Of a DNA stretch of 44,574 nt, positions 25,526 through 34,881 are shown piece by piece. The stretch spans positions 1-44,574 of the forward strand of contig SXPJ01000018.1 of assembly GCA_005776395.1 (NCBI GenBank). Reading direction: 5' to 3'. The translations under genes and the position numbers were made by a program. Position 1 is the first letter of the stretch. Each line of letters opens with the position of its first letter. Under the pieces are notes generated by a model that made no database searches, was not told the origin of the DNA, and saw only the letters and a program-made list of their open reading frames with translations. The stretch is from Bdellovibrionales bacterium (GTDB lineage Bacteria; Bdellovibrionota; FAC87; UBA2466).

Positions 25526-26658
25526 TGGTTCAATCGGCTCAATTTGCACATTCGTTAGAAGGTTGGTTTGGCTTACTTCCTTTATGGGGATGGGCTGCTG
25601 TATCAGCTTTTATCGTTATTTACTTTTTAGCTTTACCTTTTGGTGGGTTAGCCACTTACATTGAAAGAAAGATTGCGGCCGACATGCAAGACCGCATTGG
25701 CCCTAATCGCGTAGGCCCTATCGGACTTTTTCAGTTTGCGGCTGATGCTGTTAAAATGTTGGCTAAAGAGGACTTTATTCCTAAAGGTGGCGACCGTTTT
25801 CTATTTAATCTAGCCCCTTTATTTGTTGTGGTGGGTTCTTGTACAGCCTTTGCGGTTCTTCCTTTAAGTAAGTACTTAATAGGTGCTGATCTTAATATCG
25901 GGGTTGTCTTTATTCTTGCGGTAACCACTTTAATTGCTCCCGGACTTCTTTTGGGTTCGTGGGCCTCTGAAAATAAATGGTCTTTATTAGGAGGACTGAG
26001 AGCGGCTTCTCAAATCGTGAGTTATGAGATTCCAGTGGCCCTTTCAATTCTGCCTATCGTTTTGATTTCGGGGAGTCTTCAAATTGGCTCGATTGTAGAG
26101 CAACAGGGATGGACAGTTTTTGGTGAAAATCAAGCTAGTTATCACTTCTGGAATGCTTTTCATAATCCCTTTACCTTCTTCTCTATGTTTCTGTTGTTTA
26201 TAGGGGGGCTTGCTGAAACCAACCGTATTCCCTTTGATTTACCGGAGGCTGAATCAGAATTGGTCTCTGGATTTAACACCGAGTTTTCTGGAATGAGATT
26301 TGGTTTATATGCACTGGGTGAGTTCTGCGATGTTTTCGTAATGTCAGCGATGGTTACAGCACTGTATTTAGGGGGTTGGCACATTCCCTTTTTAGACATT
26401 GAAAAGCTAGGGTTTGCGTTACCCACGGCTCTTGTCGCTTTTGTTCAGTTTCATATGTTTATGATTAAGACCTTATTAGTGGTGTTCGTAGTTATGTGGC
26501 TACGATGGACCCTTCCTAGGTTGCGTGTCGACCAATTGATGGGTATGTGTTGGAAAGGTCTTCTTCCTCTTGCTTTCTTTAATATTTTGGGAACTGCACT
26601 TTGGATGTGGGTATTTAAAGGTCAGTCTCTCATGCAGCTTTTGGCGGGGCATGGGTGA
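25525..26658 (+). CDS. nuoH: NADH-quinone oxidoreductase subunit H, set 1
   Basis: 377 residues. Subunit H forms much of the quinone channel. ATYIERKIAADMQDRIGPNRVGP and AETNRIPFDLPEAESELVSGFNTE, the two family signatures, are intact, including the acidic loop facing the quinone cavity. About eight membrane helices. The start shares its A with the nuoA stop. It is 23 residues longer than the set 2 copy, mainly in loops. Confidence 0.96.
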   Translation: MVQSAQFAHSLEGWFGLLPLWGWAAVSAFIVIYFLALPFGGLATYIERKIAADMQDRIGPNRVGPIGLFQFAADAVKMLAKEDFIPKGGDRFLFNLAPLFVVVGSCTAFAVLPLSKYLIGADLNIGVVFILAVTTLIAPGLLLGSWASENKWSLLGGLRAASQIVSYEIPVALSILPIVLISGSLQIGSIVEQQGWTVFGENQASYHFWNAFHNPFTFFSMFLLFIGGLAETNRIPFDLPEAESELVSGFNTEFSGMRFGLYALGEFCDVFVMSAMVTALYLGGWHIPFLDIEKLGFALPTALVAFVQFHMFMIKTLLVVFVVMWLRWTLPRLRVDQLMGMCWKGLLPLAFFNILGTALWMWVFKGQSLMQLLAGHG

Positions 26659-26661
26659 TTT

Positions 26662-27165
26662 ATGAATAAAGTTTTGCTTTTAGCTGAAATTTTAACCGTC
26701 GCCTCAGCTTTAGTGGTTGGGTTTCATCCCAATATTCTTTACGCTTCAGTTTTCTTGCTCTTCACTTTCTGTGGAGTGGCAGTCATGTTCCTGTATGCAG
26801 GGGCCGATTTTTTAGCGGGTGCTCAAATTATTATCTATGTAGGTGGTGTGACTATTCTGATTCTGTTCGCCATTATGTTGACCCAATGGCTTTACAAAAT
26901 CAAACTCGCGGATCTAAGAAATAAGATGATTCTGCCTGCGATATTATCTGTGGCTGTGGCTGTTTTTTTATATCGTGCTCTTCATCAGATGGTGGCAACA
27001 TTGCCGCTTCAAACACCTGAAGCTTTGGAAAAATTCACTTCGACTCCTAAAACAGCCCTCATGGGTCATGCGCTTTTAGGCAGTTACTTACTTCCTTTTG
27101 AAGCTATTACCATTCTTCTTTTAGGGGCAATGGTTGGAGCTGTTTGGTTAGCGAGGCCTGAATGA
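26662..27165 (+). CDS. nuoJ: NADH-quinone oxidoreductase subunit J, set 1
   Basis: 167 residues, five membrane helices. The key third helix reads IIIYVGGVTILILFAIMLT. This differs from the set 2 paralogue, ILIYTGAIVVLFVFVVMLL, and resembles NuoJ of other lineages, pointing to separate ancestry of the two sets. The J third helix contains the pi-bulge involved in coupling, so differences there may matter. It overlaps nuoK by 4 bp. Confidence 0.92.
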   Translation: MNKVLLLAEILTVASALVVGFHPNILYASVFLLFTFCGVAVMFLYAGADFLAGAQIIIYVGGVTILILFAIMLTQWLYKIKLADLRNKMILPAILSVAVAVFLYRALHQMVATLPLQTPEALEKFTSTPKTALMGHALLGSYLLPFEAITILLLGAMVGAVWLARPE

Positions 27166-27488
27166 ATCATCTCATGCAATTTAGTTCAAGTTTGCAGGGG
27201 TACTTAGCTGTAGGAGCTATGCTTTTTTCTCTTGGAATTTTTTGTGTTTTGACACGAAAAAATGCCATCGGAATTTTGCTGGGGATTGAACTTATCCTGA
27301 ACGCTGCAGCCATAAATTTTGTCGCTTTTAGTAAATTTAGAACCGGTTTGATTGACGGTCAGATCGTCGCTCTCTTCATCATGCTGATTGCAGCAGCTGA
27401 GGCTGCGGTGGCACTTGCCGTGATCTTACGTTTTTATCGGCTTAAACAAACCATTGATGCAGATGAAGCAAGCATCATGAGGAACTAA
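27162..27488 (+). CDS. nuoK: NADH-quinone oxidoreductase subunit K, set 1
   Basis: 108 residues, three helices, MrpC-like antiporter relative. The conserved glutamate in GIELILNAAAINF (helix 2) and that in AAAEAAVALAVIL (helix 3), both needed for proton transfer in the E. coli protein, are present. It overlaps nuoJ by 4 bp and lies 1 bp before nuoL. Confidence 0.95.
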   Translation: MNHLMQFSSSLQGYLAVGAMLFSLGIFCVLTRKNAIGILLGIELILNAAAINFVAFSKFRTGLIDGQIVALFIMLIAAAEAAVALAVILRFYRLKQTIDADEASIMRN

Positions 27489-27489
27489 G

Positions 27490-29565
27490 ATGGCACAGCA
27501 AGCATTATTAATTGCTTTATTTCCGTTATGTGCGTTTGTCATTCAAGCGCTCTTTGGAAAAAAACTCCCCCGCCACGGAGATTTTGTCTCTGTGCTTGCG
27601 ATTTTCGGATCGTTTGTAGTAGCGGTTCCAATCTTCACGAAGTTACTAACTCAAGGACATGTCTTTGAGACCTTCCAAGTCACCTGGATGGCACTTCCTG
27701 GAGTTGAAGCTAGTGGTAAACTTAATAGTGCAGCGAACATTGTTATTGGGGTTCTTATCAATAACTTGACCGCGATCATGCTGATCATGGTTACCTTATG
27801 TGCCTCTTTGATTCACCTCTTCTCAGTCGGTTACATGCATGGAGAAGAACGTTACCATCTATTTTTTGCTTATATTTCTCTGTTTTCTGCTGGAATGTTG
27901 GGACTTGTTCTTTCGGATAATCTCTTAACATTTTTTATGTGCTGGGAGTTGATGGGGCTTTGTTCTTATCTGTTGATTGGGTTCTATTACAAAAAGCCAT
28001 CGGCGATTAACGCTAGTATCAAAGCTTTTATGACCACTCGTGTGGGCGATACCATGTTCTTTTTAGGTATTGCGGCTCTTTATTATGTTTTCGGCACCAG
28101 CAACTTCATGGAGCTCTACAAAGCTCTTCAACAGGGTGCGGGTCACGATGTCATGATTGCAGGTTTTCCAGCTTTAACCTTTATTGGTTTTATGGTTCTG
28201 ATGGGAACTATTGGTAAATCGGCTCAATTTCCACTTCATGTTTGGTTACCCGATGCGATGGAAGGTCCCACACCTGTAAGTGCTCTTATCCATGCTGCAA
28301 CTATGGTGGCTGCGGGTGTATTTCTTTTGATTCGTATGTTTCCGCTTTTAGAAGCTTCTCATACGATACTTCCAATCGTGGCCTACATAGGTGCGATTAC
28401 AGCGTTCTTGGCAGCCTTGATAGCGATTGTTCAAGTCGATATCAAAAAAGTTCTTGCTTACTCTACTATCAGTCAATTGGGTTACATGGTGATGGGGGTA
28501 GGTGTGGGGGCTTTCGCCCCTGGTTTCATGCATCTGATAACCCATGCCTGTTTTAAAGCCTGTTTATTTTTGTGCTCAGGTTCGGTTATTCACTCTGTTC
28601 ATACTCAGGACATGAGAGAAATGGGCGGTCTAAAATCCAAAATGCCGATTACGTTTGCGACCATGTTTATCGCTACATTGGCTATCAGTGGCGTTCCAGG
28701 ATTTTCTGGGTTTGTAAGTAAAGACCGAATTCTTGGGGGGGCTTTGGCCTATAGCATGGAACATCAAGGGCATTACCTAATTCCATTATTAGGATTTGCT
28801 ACTGCCGGCATTACTGCTTTCTATATGTTCCGTATGATTTACATGACCTTCTTTGGTCATGCTCGTGATGAACACAAACATCATCATGCTCACGAACAGC
28901 CCGTAACAATGACTATTCCACTCATGATCTTGGCCTGTTTATCCTTTGCGATTGTATTTGCGGGACCTACTGGCATTGAATCGATTGATCATATGATGCC
29001 TGTGAAATGGTTTGATCACGCTTTAGAAGGTGCTCAACATGAAATGGGAATTGCAGAACACTTGTCTCCTGAAGCTGAAGCCATTCATCACCATGCTCAT
29101 GGGTTAGCCTTGATACTCTCTTTGGCTGTTGCAGGTCTGGGGATTTTTATCTCCTCCATCACTTACTTGAAGCACATTCTCAAAGCAGAGACCTTAAAGA
29201 AGATGGCAGGACCGGTCTACCCTCTGTTGTGGAATAAGTATTTCTTTGATGAGTTTTACATTGGAATTCTAATCCAAAAAGGGCTTCTCAAATTCAATCA
29301 CTTTCTAGCCGTGTTTGACGATAAAGTTATCGATCGAATTTGTGTGGATGGATGGCGCGATATTACCATGGGTGTAAAAAGTATCATTGGAAGATTTGAT
29401 GATGTGGTTGTTGATCGAATTATGGTGGATGGGACTGCCGATGTCACTGCGGGTGGCGGATGGGTGTTACGTCAATTTCAGACCGGAAAAGTTCAACATT
29501 ATTTAGTTTTGACAGTGATGGTAATCATTGTGGCTTTGTTTTATGCAAATTTGGGCTTGAAGTAG
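27490..29565 (+). CDS. nuoL: NADH-quinone oxidoreductase subunit L, set 1
   Basis: 691 residues, the distal antiporter-like proton pump with the long lateral C-terminal helix. The TM5 glutamate is E153 in CWELMGLCSYLLIGFYY, and HVWLPDAMEGPTPVSALIHAATMV is intact. Two His-rich loops (DEHKHHHAHEQ, around 28870-28902, and HHHAHG, about 29090) lie between the later helices and are absent from set 2. The C-terminal segment (IDRICVDGWRDI...GGGWVLRQFQTGKVQHYL) is typical of the lateral-helix region and final anchor. Confidence 0.96.
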   Translation: MAQQALLIALFPLCAFVIQALFGKKLPRHGDFVSVLAIFGSFVVAVPIFTKLLTQGHVFETFQVTWMALPGVEASGKLNSAANIVIGVLINNLTAIMLIMVTLCASLIHLFSVGYMHGEERYHLFFAYISLFSAGMLGLVLSDNLLTFFMCWELMGLCSYLLIGFYYKKPSAINASIKAFMTTRVGDTMFFLGIAALYYVFGTSNFMELYKALQQGAGHDVMIAGFPALTFIGFMVLMGTIGKSAQFPLHVWLPDAMEGPTPVSALIHAATMVAAGVFLLIRMFPLLEASHTILPIVAYIGAITAFLAALIAIVQVDIKKVLAYSTISQLGYMVMGVGVGAFAPGFMHLITHACFKACLFLCSGSVIHSVHTQDMREMGGLKSKMPITFATMFIATLAISGVPGFSGFVSKDRILGGALAYSMEHQGHYLIPLLGFATAGITAFYMFRMIYMTFFGHARDEHKHHHAHEQPVTMTIPLMILACLSFAIVFAGPTGIESIDHMMPVKWFDHALEGAQHEMGIAEHLSPEAEAIHHHAHGLALILSLAVAGLGIFISSITYLKHILKAETLKKMAGPVYPLLWNKYFFDEFYIGILIQKGLLKFNHFLAVFDDKVIDRICVDGWRDITMGVKSIIGRFDDVVVDRIMVDGTADVTAGGGWVLRQFQTGKVQHYLVLTVMVIIVALFYANLGLK

Positions 29566-29592
29566 AGTCCAAGGTTTTTTGAAAGGGAGAGT

Positions 29593-31107
29593 ATGTTTCC
29601 GATTCTATCAGTAATGACCTATATCCCCTTGTTGGGCATGATCGTTATCTTAGCTTTGCCTCGCAATAATCCAAATCTCGTGAGATGGGTTGCGGTGGTG
29701 GCCACAGCGCTTCCACTAGCCTTGGGTGTCTATCTGTATATGCATTTCGACAGAACGACTGCCAGTATGCAGTTTGTCGAGCAGTTTGATTGGATCAAAC
29801 CTTTCAATATTCAGTACTACATGGGAATAGACGGACTTAGTATTCCGATGGTTCTATTAACAGTACTTCTCTCTTTCCTTTGTATCATTGCATCTTGGGG
29901 AATTGAAAATGGAGTTAAAGGGTACTACGCAATGTTCCTGTTTTTAGAGACAGGAATGATGGGAGTATTCTGTGCTTTAGATTTCTTCCTCTTCTTCCTC
30001 TTCTGGGAAATTATGCTTCTTCCCATGTACTTCTTGATTGGTATCTGGGGAGGTAAAGAGAAGGTTTACGCAGCTATCAAATTCTTTTTGTACACTTTAT
30101 TTGGTTCCGTGCTGATGCTGCTTGTGATGGTGGGTATGTATTATTACTCCGAACCGCATACATTTAACCTGTTGCAGTTAGCTCAAGGTCATCAGTTTGT
30201 AGGGAAAACAATAGCTCTATTCGGCTACTCATTACCTTTAGATAAACTTTTTTGGATAGGTCTTTTTATTGGGTTTGCGATTAAAGTTCCCGTATGGCCT
30301 TTCCACACTTGGTTGCCTTGGGCGCATGTGGAAGCTCCTACAGCTGTTTCTGTGATCTTGGCCGGTGTTCTTCTAAAAATGGGAACTTACGGAATTCTTA
30401 GGATGAACTATCCTATTCTTCCAGAGGCTACTCTGTGGGCCTCTAATTTCATGATGATTCTTGGAGTGATCAATATTCTTTACGGCGCTTTCTGTGCAAT
30501 GGCTCAGAAAGATCTTAAGAAACTTGTGGCCTATTCTTCAGTATCTCATATGGGATACGTGATTGTAGGGATGGCAAGTTTCACCACTGCGGGTGTGAAT
30601 GGCGCTGTTCTTCAAATGTTTAATCACGGAACTTCAACCGCCATGCTGTTCTTGCTCGTAGGGATTATTTACGATCGTGTTCATCATCGTTGGATTGTTA
30701 AACCTGATGGTTCCAAGGGCTTTGGTGGAATTGCTTCGGTCGTTCCTGTCTACACAGGGGTTATGGCTATCGCTCTTTTCGCCTCTTTAGGTCTTCCGGG
30801 ATTGAGCGGATTTATCAGTGAAGCTTTGGTGTTCTTAGGTGCTTTTTCCAATCCCAAATTTCAAACCTATGTAGTGATTGGTTCGCTTGGCATTTTACTA
30901 GGAGCTGCCTATCTTTTGTGGATGTTCATGAGAGTCTTCTTAGGACCTCTTAATGAAGAGCATAAAGATCTCAAGGACATGAATTGGAGAGAGACTTTTA
31001 CTCTGATTCCGCTTTGCGTTTTAGTGATTGTTTTAGGTGTTTACCCCATGCCAGTGTTGAATCTTATGGGCAGTACCCTTGCTAAACTATTAACGCTATT
31101 CTCTTAA
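29593..31107 (+). CDS. nuoM: NADH-quinone oxidoreductase subunit M, set 1
   Basis: 504 residues, antiporter-like proton pump. TM5 E139 (FWEIMLLPMYFLIGIWG), TM7 K231 (FAIKVPVWPFHTWLP) and LLKMGTYG are present. After HTWLP the usual Asp is replaced: the protein reads HTWLPWAHVEAPTAVSV, so W243 sits where NuoM normally has Asp, and a Val replaces the usual Gly in APTAGSV. The set 2 paralogue keeps Asp. Codon 30319-30321 is TGG. The gene starts 27 bp after nuoL with a GAAAGGGAG ribosome-binding site. Confidence 0.95.
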   Translation: MFPILSVMTYIPLLGMIVILALPRNNPNLVRWVAVVATALPLALGVYLYMHFDRTTASMQFVEQFDWIKPFNIQYYMGIDGLSIPMVLLTVLLSFLCIIASWGIENGVKGYYAMFLFLETGMMGVFCALDFFLFFLFWEIMLLPMYFLIGIWGGKEKVYAAIKFFLYTLFGSVLMLLVMVGMYYYSEPHTFNLLQLAQGHQFVGKTIALFGYSLPLDKLFWIGLFIGFAIKVPVWPFHTWLPWAHVEAPTAVSVILAGVLLKMGTYGILRMNYPILPEATLWASNFMMILGVINILYGAFCAMAQKDLKKLVAYSSVSHMGYVIVGMASFTTAGVNGAVLQMFNHGTSTAMLFLLVGIIYDRVHHRWIVKPDGSKGFGGIASVVPVYTGVMAIALFASLGLPGLSGFISEALVFLGAFSNPKFQTYVVIGSLGILLGAAYLLWMFMRVFLGPLNEEHKDLKDMNWRETFTLIPLCVLVIVLGVYPMPVLNLMGSTLAKLLTLFS

Positions 31108-31110
31108 GTT

Positions 31111-31116
31111 AAGAGG
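31111..31116 (+). promoter_or_regulatory. Ribosome-binding site fixing the nuoN start
   Basis: AAGAGG, 5 nt before GTG 31122, makes that the likely start; a GTG at 31116 in frame overlaps the site. Confidence 0.65.
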
Positions 31117-31121
31117 TGTTT

Positions 31122-32603
31122 GTGACGGCTGAAACTTTACATAATATCAAGTTGCTGGCTCCTGAAGTCTGCCTCACTTTTTTTCTCTGCTTCCTCTTTG
31201 TAGTCGATGGCCTTTTTCCTAAAACTCGGACCAATAAGTTTTCAATGATTACTACAGTAGTGGCCTGCATCGCTGGGATCTTACTAACCTGTAAAGTGGG
31301 AAAAACACCTGAGGCCTATTTCGGTGGACTTGTAGTGAACGATGGATTTACAAAGTTCTTCCGATATTTCTTCTTCTTTACAGCGGCAGTGAGCAGCTAT
31401 GTTGCTTTTGGTTCTAAAGAGATCGAAACCCGAAGCCGCATGGAGTTCTCACTTCTATTACTTTGTACAACCATTGGTATGTCAATTATGGCAGCTGCCT
31501 CCAACCTTTTAGTTCTCTACATGGGAATTGAAATGGTCAGTATTATCTCGTTTGTGATGGCTGGATTTAAGCGAGATAATTTAAAATCCAATGAAGCTTC
31601 ATTTAAATATTTAGTTTTTGGAGGAGTGGCTTCTGGCTTCATGATCTACGGCTTTAGTTTGATGTATGGTTTAACTGGTTCATTAAACTACCCTCAGATG
31701 GCGGCCTATTTAACTGCGGCTCAAGGTAATTTTGGATTGGTATTTTGGTTAGCTTTAGTGCTTATCTACGGTGGACTTGCTTATAAGATATCCGCATTTC
31801 CTATGCACTTCTGGGCCCCTGACGTCTATGAAGGTGCTCCAACACCTATTGCGACCTTTTTCAGTGTAGGTCCTAAAGCTGCTGGATTTGCCGCTTTATT
31901 GCGAATGCTCCTTACAGTTTTTGCAGTGAAAACAGCTGAGGGAAATTGGCAGATGATCAACGGCATCTCCTTAACTCATGTCATTGCAGTTATCTCTGCT
32001 CTTACTATGGTAGTAGGAAACCTCTCAGCTATTGGTCAAACCAATGTGAAGCGAATTTTAGCTTACTCAAGTATTGCTCATGTAGGTTACATGTTGATGG
32101 GACTTGTAACCTTGGATCGTTCTGGTCTTACAGCGATCCTCTTTTATCTCATTGCTTACTGTGCGATGAACCTTGGGGCCTTTTGGGTTGTGGGTGTGGT
32201 TGCAAACCTTCGGGGTAGAGAAGATCTTGATGCTTTCCGAGGTCTCGGCTGGTCGATGCCAGTTCTTGGAATCTGTATGGGTATTTTCATCTTTTCTCTG
32301 ACTGGGATTCCAATGTTTTCTGGATTTATTGGAAAGTTCCTTATTTTTGGCTCTATCATTAAATCAGGAGGCTACTTATGGTTAGTTCTCTTAGGTGTGA
32401 TGAACAGTGTGGTCTCTCTCTATTACTACATTAAAATTTTGAAATCGATGTGGTTAGATAGGCCTGAGAGCCCAGAATCACTTAAGCTGTCTACTTACCA
32501 TGCAGTGGGCTTAGTAGGACTTGCCATCCCCACTGTTGTGCTTGGATTGTATTTCACTCCGATTTTGGAGTTTGCTGAAAGAACTCTCTCAAATCTGTTA
32601 TAG
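31122..32603 (+). CDS. nuoN: NADH-quinone oxidoreductase subunit N, set 1
   Basis: 493 residues from the GTG at 31122. Third antiporter-like pump of the membrane arm. YMGIEMVSIISFVMAGF carries the TM5 Glu, and SNEASFKYLVFGG, SAFPMHFWAPDVYEGAPTP and GPKAAGFAALLR with the conserved lysines are intact. It is the last gene of set 1 and lies 30 bp before nuoA of set 2, with no terminator between, so both sets are probably in one transcript. Confidence 0.95.
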   Translation: MTAETLHNIKLLAPEVCLTFFLCFLFVVDGLFPKTRTNKFSMITTVVACIAGILLTCKVGKTPEAYFGGLVVNDGFTKFFRYFFFFTAAVSSYVAFGSKEIETRSRMEFSLLLLCTTIGMSIMAAASNLLVLYMGIEMVSIISFVMAGFKRDNLKSNEASFKYLVFGGVASGFMIYGFSLMYGLTGSLNYPQMAAYLTAAQGNFGLVFWLALVLIYGGLAYKISAFPMHFWAPDVYEGAPTPIATFFSVGPKAAGFAALLRMLLTVFAVKTAEGNWQMINGISLTHVIAVISALTMVVGNLSAIGQTNVKRILAYSSIAHVGYMLMGLVTLDRSGLTAILFYLIAYCAMNLGAFWVVGVVANLRGREDLDAFRGLGWSMPVLGICMGIFIFSLTGIPMFSGFIGKFLIFGSIIKSGGYLWLVLLGVMNSVVSLYYYIKILKSMWLDRPESPESLKLSTYHAVGLVGLAIPTVVLGLYFTPILEFAERTLSNLL

Positions 32604-32633
32604 AAACTTTTAAAGATAGAAAGGAAAATACTG

Positions 32634-32996
32634 ATGGAAGCATTTCTACCTGTAGGTTTCCTTTTTATTTTTGCCCTTCTTCTTTGTATCGGTTTATTTA
32701 CGGTTAAGCGGTTATTAGGGCCTAGAAATCCTATAGCCTCAAAACTTTCTGTCTATGAATGTGGTGTTGCACCAGAGGGGAATGCCCGGGCACCGTTTAA
32801 GACCCATTTCTATTTAATCGCAGTTCTTTTTCTTCTCTTTGACGTTGAGGCGGCCTTCTTTTTTCCTTGGGCCTTAGTTTATAAGGAATCCTTAGCTCAG
32901 GGGCCTGCACTTTTAATTGCAATGCTCGTTTATATGGGATTTTTGGTTTTAGGGCTTGTTTATATCTTTAGAAAAGACTGCTTGAGGCTGAATTAG
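32634..32996 (+). CDS. nuoA: NADH-quinone oxidoreductase subunit A, set 2
   Basis: 120 residues, three helices, with VYECGVAPEGNARAPFKTHFYLIA, the family loop, and FDVEAAFFFPWA in helix 2. GAAAGGA precedes the ATG. Only moderately similar to the set 1 copy outside the ECG and FDVE motifs, so the two are old paralogues or come from different sources. It opens the second membrane-arm cluster. Confidence 0.95.
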   Translation: MEAFLPVGFLFIFALLLCIGLFTVKRLLGPRNPIASKLSVYECGVAPEGNARAPFKTHFYLIAVLFLLFDVEAAFFFPWALVYKESLAQGPALLIAMLVYMGFLVLGLVYIFRKDCLRLN

Positions 32997-32997
32997 T

Positions 32998-34062
32998 ATG
33001 GAGTGGACAGATCTCATTGTAATTGCAGTTAAGACAGCGATTATCTATTTGGGGATGGTCCAGGTTGTTCCTATCATGTTGATTGTGGAGCGAAGAGGGG
33101 CTGCTTTTATTCAAGATCGTCCGGGTCCAAATAGAGTGGGCCCTTTTGGGCTTTTTCAGCCTATTGCCGATGTCATTAAAATGATGATGAAAGAGGTTAT
33201 CAGTCCTCGGCAAGTGAACAAGGCCCTCTATCTTCTTGGCCCTTTTTTAGTTCTTTTACCGGCCTCTTTAATTGTTGCAGCCCTTCCCTTTGGAGATTTT
33301 TTTACTCTCTTTGATAAGAGCTACATGATTCAGATCGCCAACCTGGATGTTGGAATTCTCTATGTGTTAGCCATTGGCTCTCTTGGAATTTACGGAATTT
33401 TGTTTGGAGGCTGGGCTTCAAATAATAAGTTTTCTCTCATTGGAGCGATGAGAGCCACTTCTCAAATTATCAGTTATGAAATTCCATTGGGCCTAGCAGC
33501 TTGTGGTGCCGTTCTTTCCTATGGCAGTTTCAGTCTGAGGGAGATGGTAATGGCTCAAGAGGGAACTCTTTTGGGGGCTCTTCCCCATTGGGGAATCTTT
33601 TATCAGCCTTTAGGATTTTTACTTTTTTTTATAGCGGCCTTTGCAGAGACTAATCGTCTACCTTTCGATCTTCCAGAAACCGAGGCGGAGCTAGTTGCCG
33701 GATTTCACACTGAGTATGGTCCCATGGATTTCGGAACTTTCTTTATGGCCGAGTACATGAACATGGCAACCATGTCAGCTCTCATGGTATCGATCTATTT
33801 TGGGGGATGGCATTTACCCTGGATTTCAGATGCCACTTTACTTGAAGGATTAGGATCTCGAAATCTTCTAGCTCTTCTTCAAGTTCTTACTGTCATAGTT
33901 AAAATTTCATTTTTCATGTTGGTATTTGTATGGGTTCGATGGACTATCCCTCGATTTCGTTTCGACCAGTTGATGCGTCTCGCTTGGAAAAATTTGATTC
34001 CACTCGGACTTATTAATTTGGTGATCACCGCCCTAATCTTTTATTTTAAGGGGGCCATATGA
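32998..34062 (+). CDS. nuoH: NADH-quinone oxidoreductase subunit H, set 2
   Basis: 354 residues. VERRGAAFIQDRPGPNRVGP and AETNRLPFDLPETEAELVAGFHTEYG are both intact, so the quinone-channel loops look functional. About eight membrane helices. It begins 1 bp after the nuoA stop and overlaps nuoJ by 4 bp. The set 1 version has ERKIAADMQDRIGPNRVGP at the first signature, showing divergence even in conserved blocks. Confidence 0.96.
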   Translation: MEWTDLIVIAVKTAIIYLGMVQVVPIMLIVERRGAAFIQDRPGPNRVGPFGLFQPIADVIKMMMKEVISPRQVNKALYLLGPFLVLLPASLIVAALPFGDFFTLFDKSYMIQIANLDVGILYVLAIGSLGIYGILFGGWASNNKFSLIGAMRATSQIISYEIPLGLAACGAVLSYGSFSLREMVMAQEGTLLGALPHWGIFYQPLGFLLFFIAAFAETNRLPFDLPETEAELVAGFHTEYGPMDFGTFFMAEYMNMATMSALMVSIYFGGWHLPWISDATLLEGLGSRNLLALLQVLTVIVKISFFMLVFVWVRWTIPRFRFDQLMRLAWKNLIPLGLINLVITALIFYFKGAI

Positions 34063-34568
34063 GAGAAGGGCTCTTTATAGCTTTTAGCCTTTTTACGATT
34101 GCCGCAGCTAGTGGGGTCGTTCTTTCTAAAAACCCAGTGTATAGCGCTTTTAGTCTTATACTCTCCTTCTTTGGATTGTCTGGCCTATATTTGCTCTGGG
34201 GCTCTACCTTTATGGCGATGATACAGATCTTAATCTACACTGGAGCTATTGTAGTTCTTTTTGTGTTTGTGGTTATGCTTTTGAATCTTCAGGTGATTCG
34301 AGAAAACTCACCGAATTTATTATTTGTTGGAGTTGTATCGGCTACAGTTTGGTTTTTTTCTTTGATCATTCTTAGGGTTTTGACTCGAGCCATTCCAACT
34401 AATGTGACAGAGATTCCAACTAATCAATTACGAACTATTTCAAAATTGTTATTCACCCGTTATTTGTGGCCTTTTGAAGTTCTTTCCCTATTTCTACTTG
34501 TTATGATTGTGGCAATTTTCGCTATTACTCGGGCGCAGGAGATTTCGCACGGGGGAGAAAAAGTATGA
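34059..34568 (+). CDS. nuoJ: NADH-quinone oxidoreductase subunit J, set 2
   Basis: 169 residues, five helices. The third helix (MIQILIYTGAIVVLFVFVVML) is the common proteobacterial form, unlike set 1. Overlaps nuoH and nuoK by 4 bp each (ATGA type), implying translational coupling. Confidence 0.92.
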   Translation: MREGLFIAFSLFTIAAASGVVLSKNPVYSAFSLILSFFGLSGLYLLWGSTFMAMIQILIYTGAIVVLFVFVVMLLNLQVIRENSPNLLFVGVVSATVWFFSLIILRVLTRAIPTNVTEIPTNQLRTISKLLFTRYLWPFEVLSLFLLVMIVAIFAITRAQEISHGGEKV

Positions 34569-34879
34569 ATTTTCCTCTTTCAATGACCTACTGGTCTCAC
34601 TTTGTAGTGGTGGCGATGTTTGCGCTGGGTCTTTTAGGATTTCTTTTAAGAAAGAACACTATTGTAGTTTTAATGTCCATTGAACTCATGCTCAATGCAG
34701 TGAATCTATTGTTAATTGAGACCTCGATGCGAACCCATACTTCTGAGGGAATTATTTTAGTTGTATTTGTGGTGACCGTGGCTGCAGCGGAAGTGGCTGT
34801 AGGCTTAGCCATTGTATTGAATCTGTATCGGATGAAGGGTTCGGTAAATTTAGATCACTTTAAGAGTTTGCAAGGATAG
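34565..34879 (+). CDS. nuoK: NADH-quinone oxidoreductase subunit K, set 2
   Basis: 104 residues, three helices. Both key glutamates are present: MSIELMLNAVNLL in helix 2 and AAAEVAVGLAIVLNLYR in helix 3. It overlaps nuoJ by 4 bp and precedes nuoL by 2 bp. Length is typical for the subunit. Confidence 0.95.
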   Translation: MNFPLSMTYWSHFVVVAMFALGLLGFLLRKNTIVVLMSIELMLNAVNLLLIETSMRTHTSEGIILVVFVVTVAAAEVAVGLAIVLNLYRMKGSVNLDHFKSLQG

Positions 34880-34881
34880 TT

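Noticed and set aside
28242-28556. Long shadow reading frame inside nuoL
   Set aside because: It lies fully within a well-supported gene in another frame and its protein is Ser/Cys-rich without any recognisable motif.
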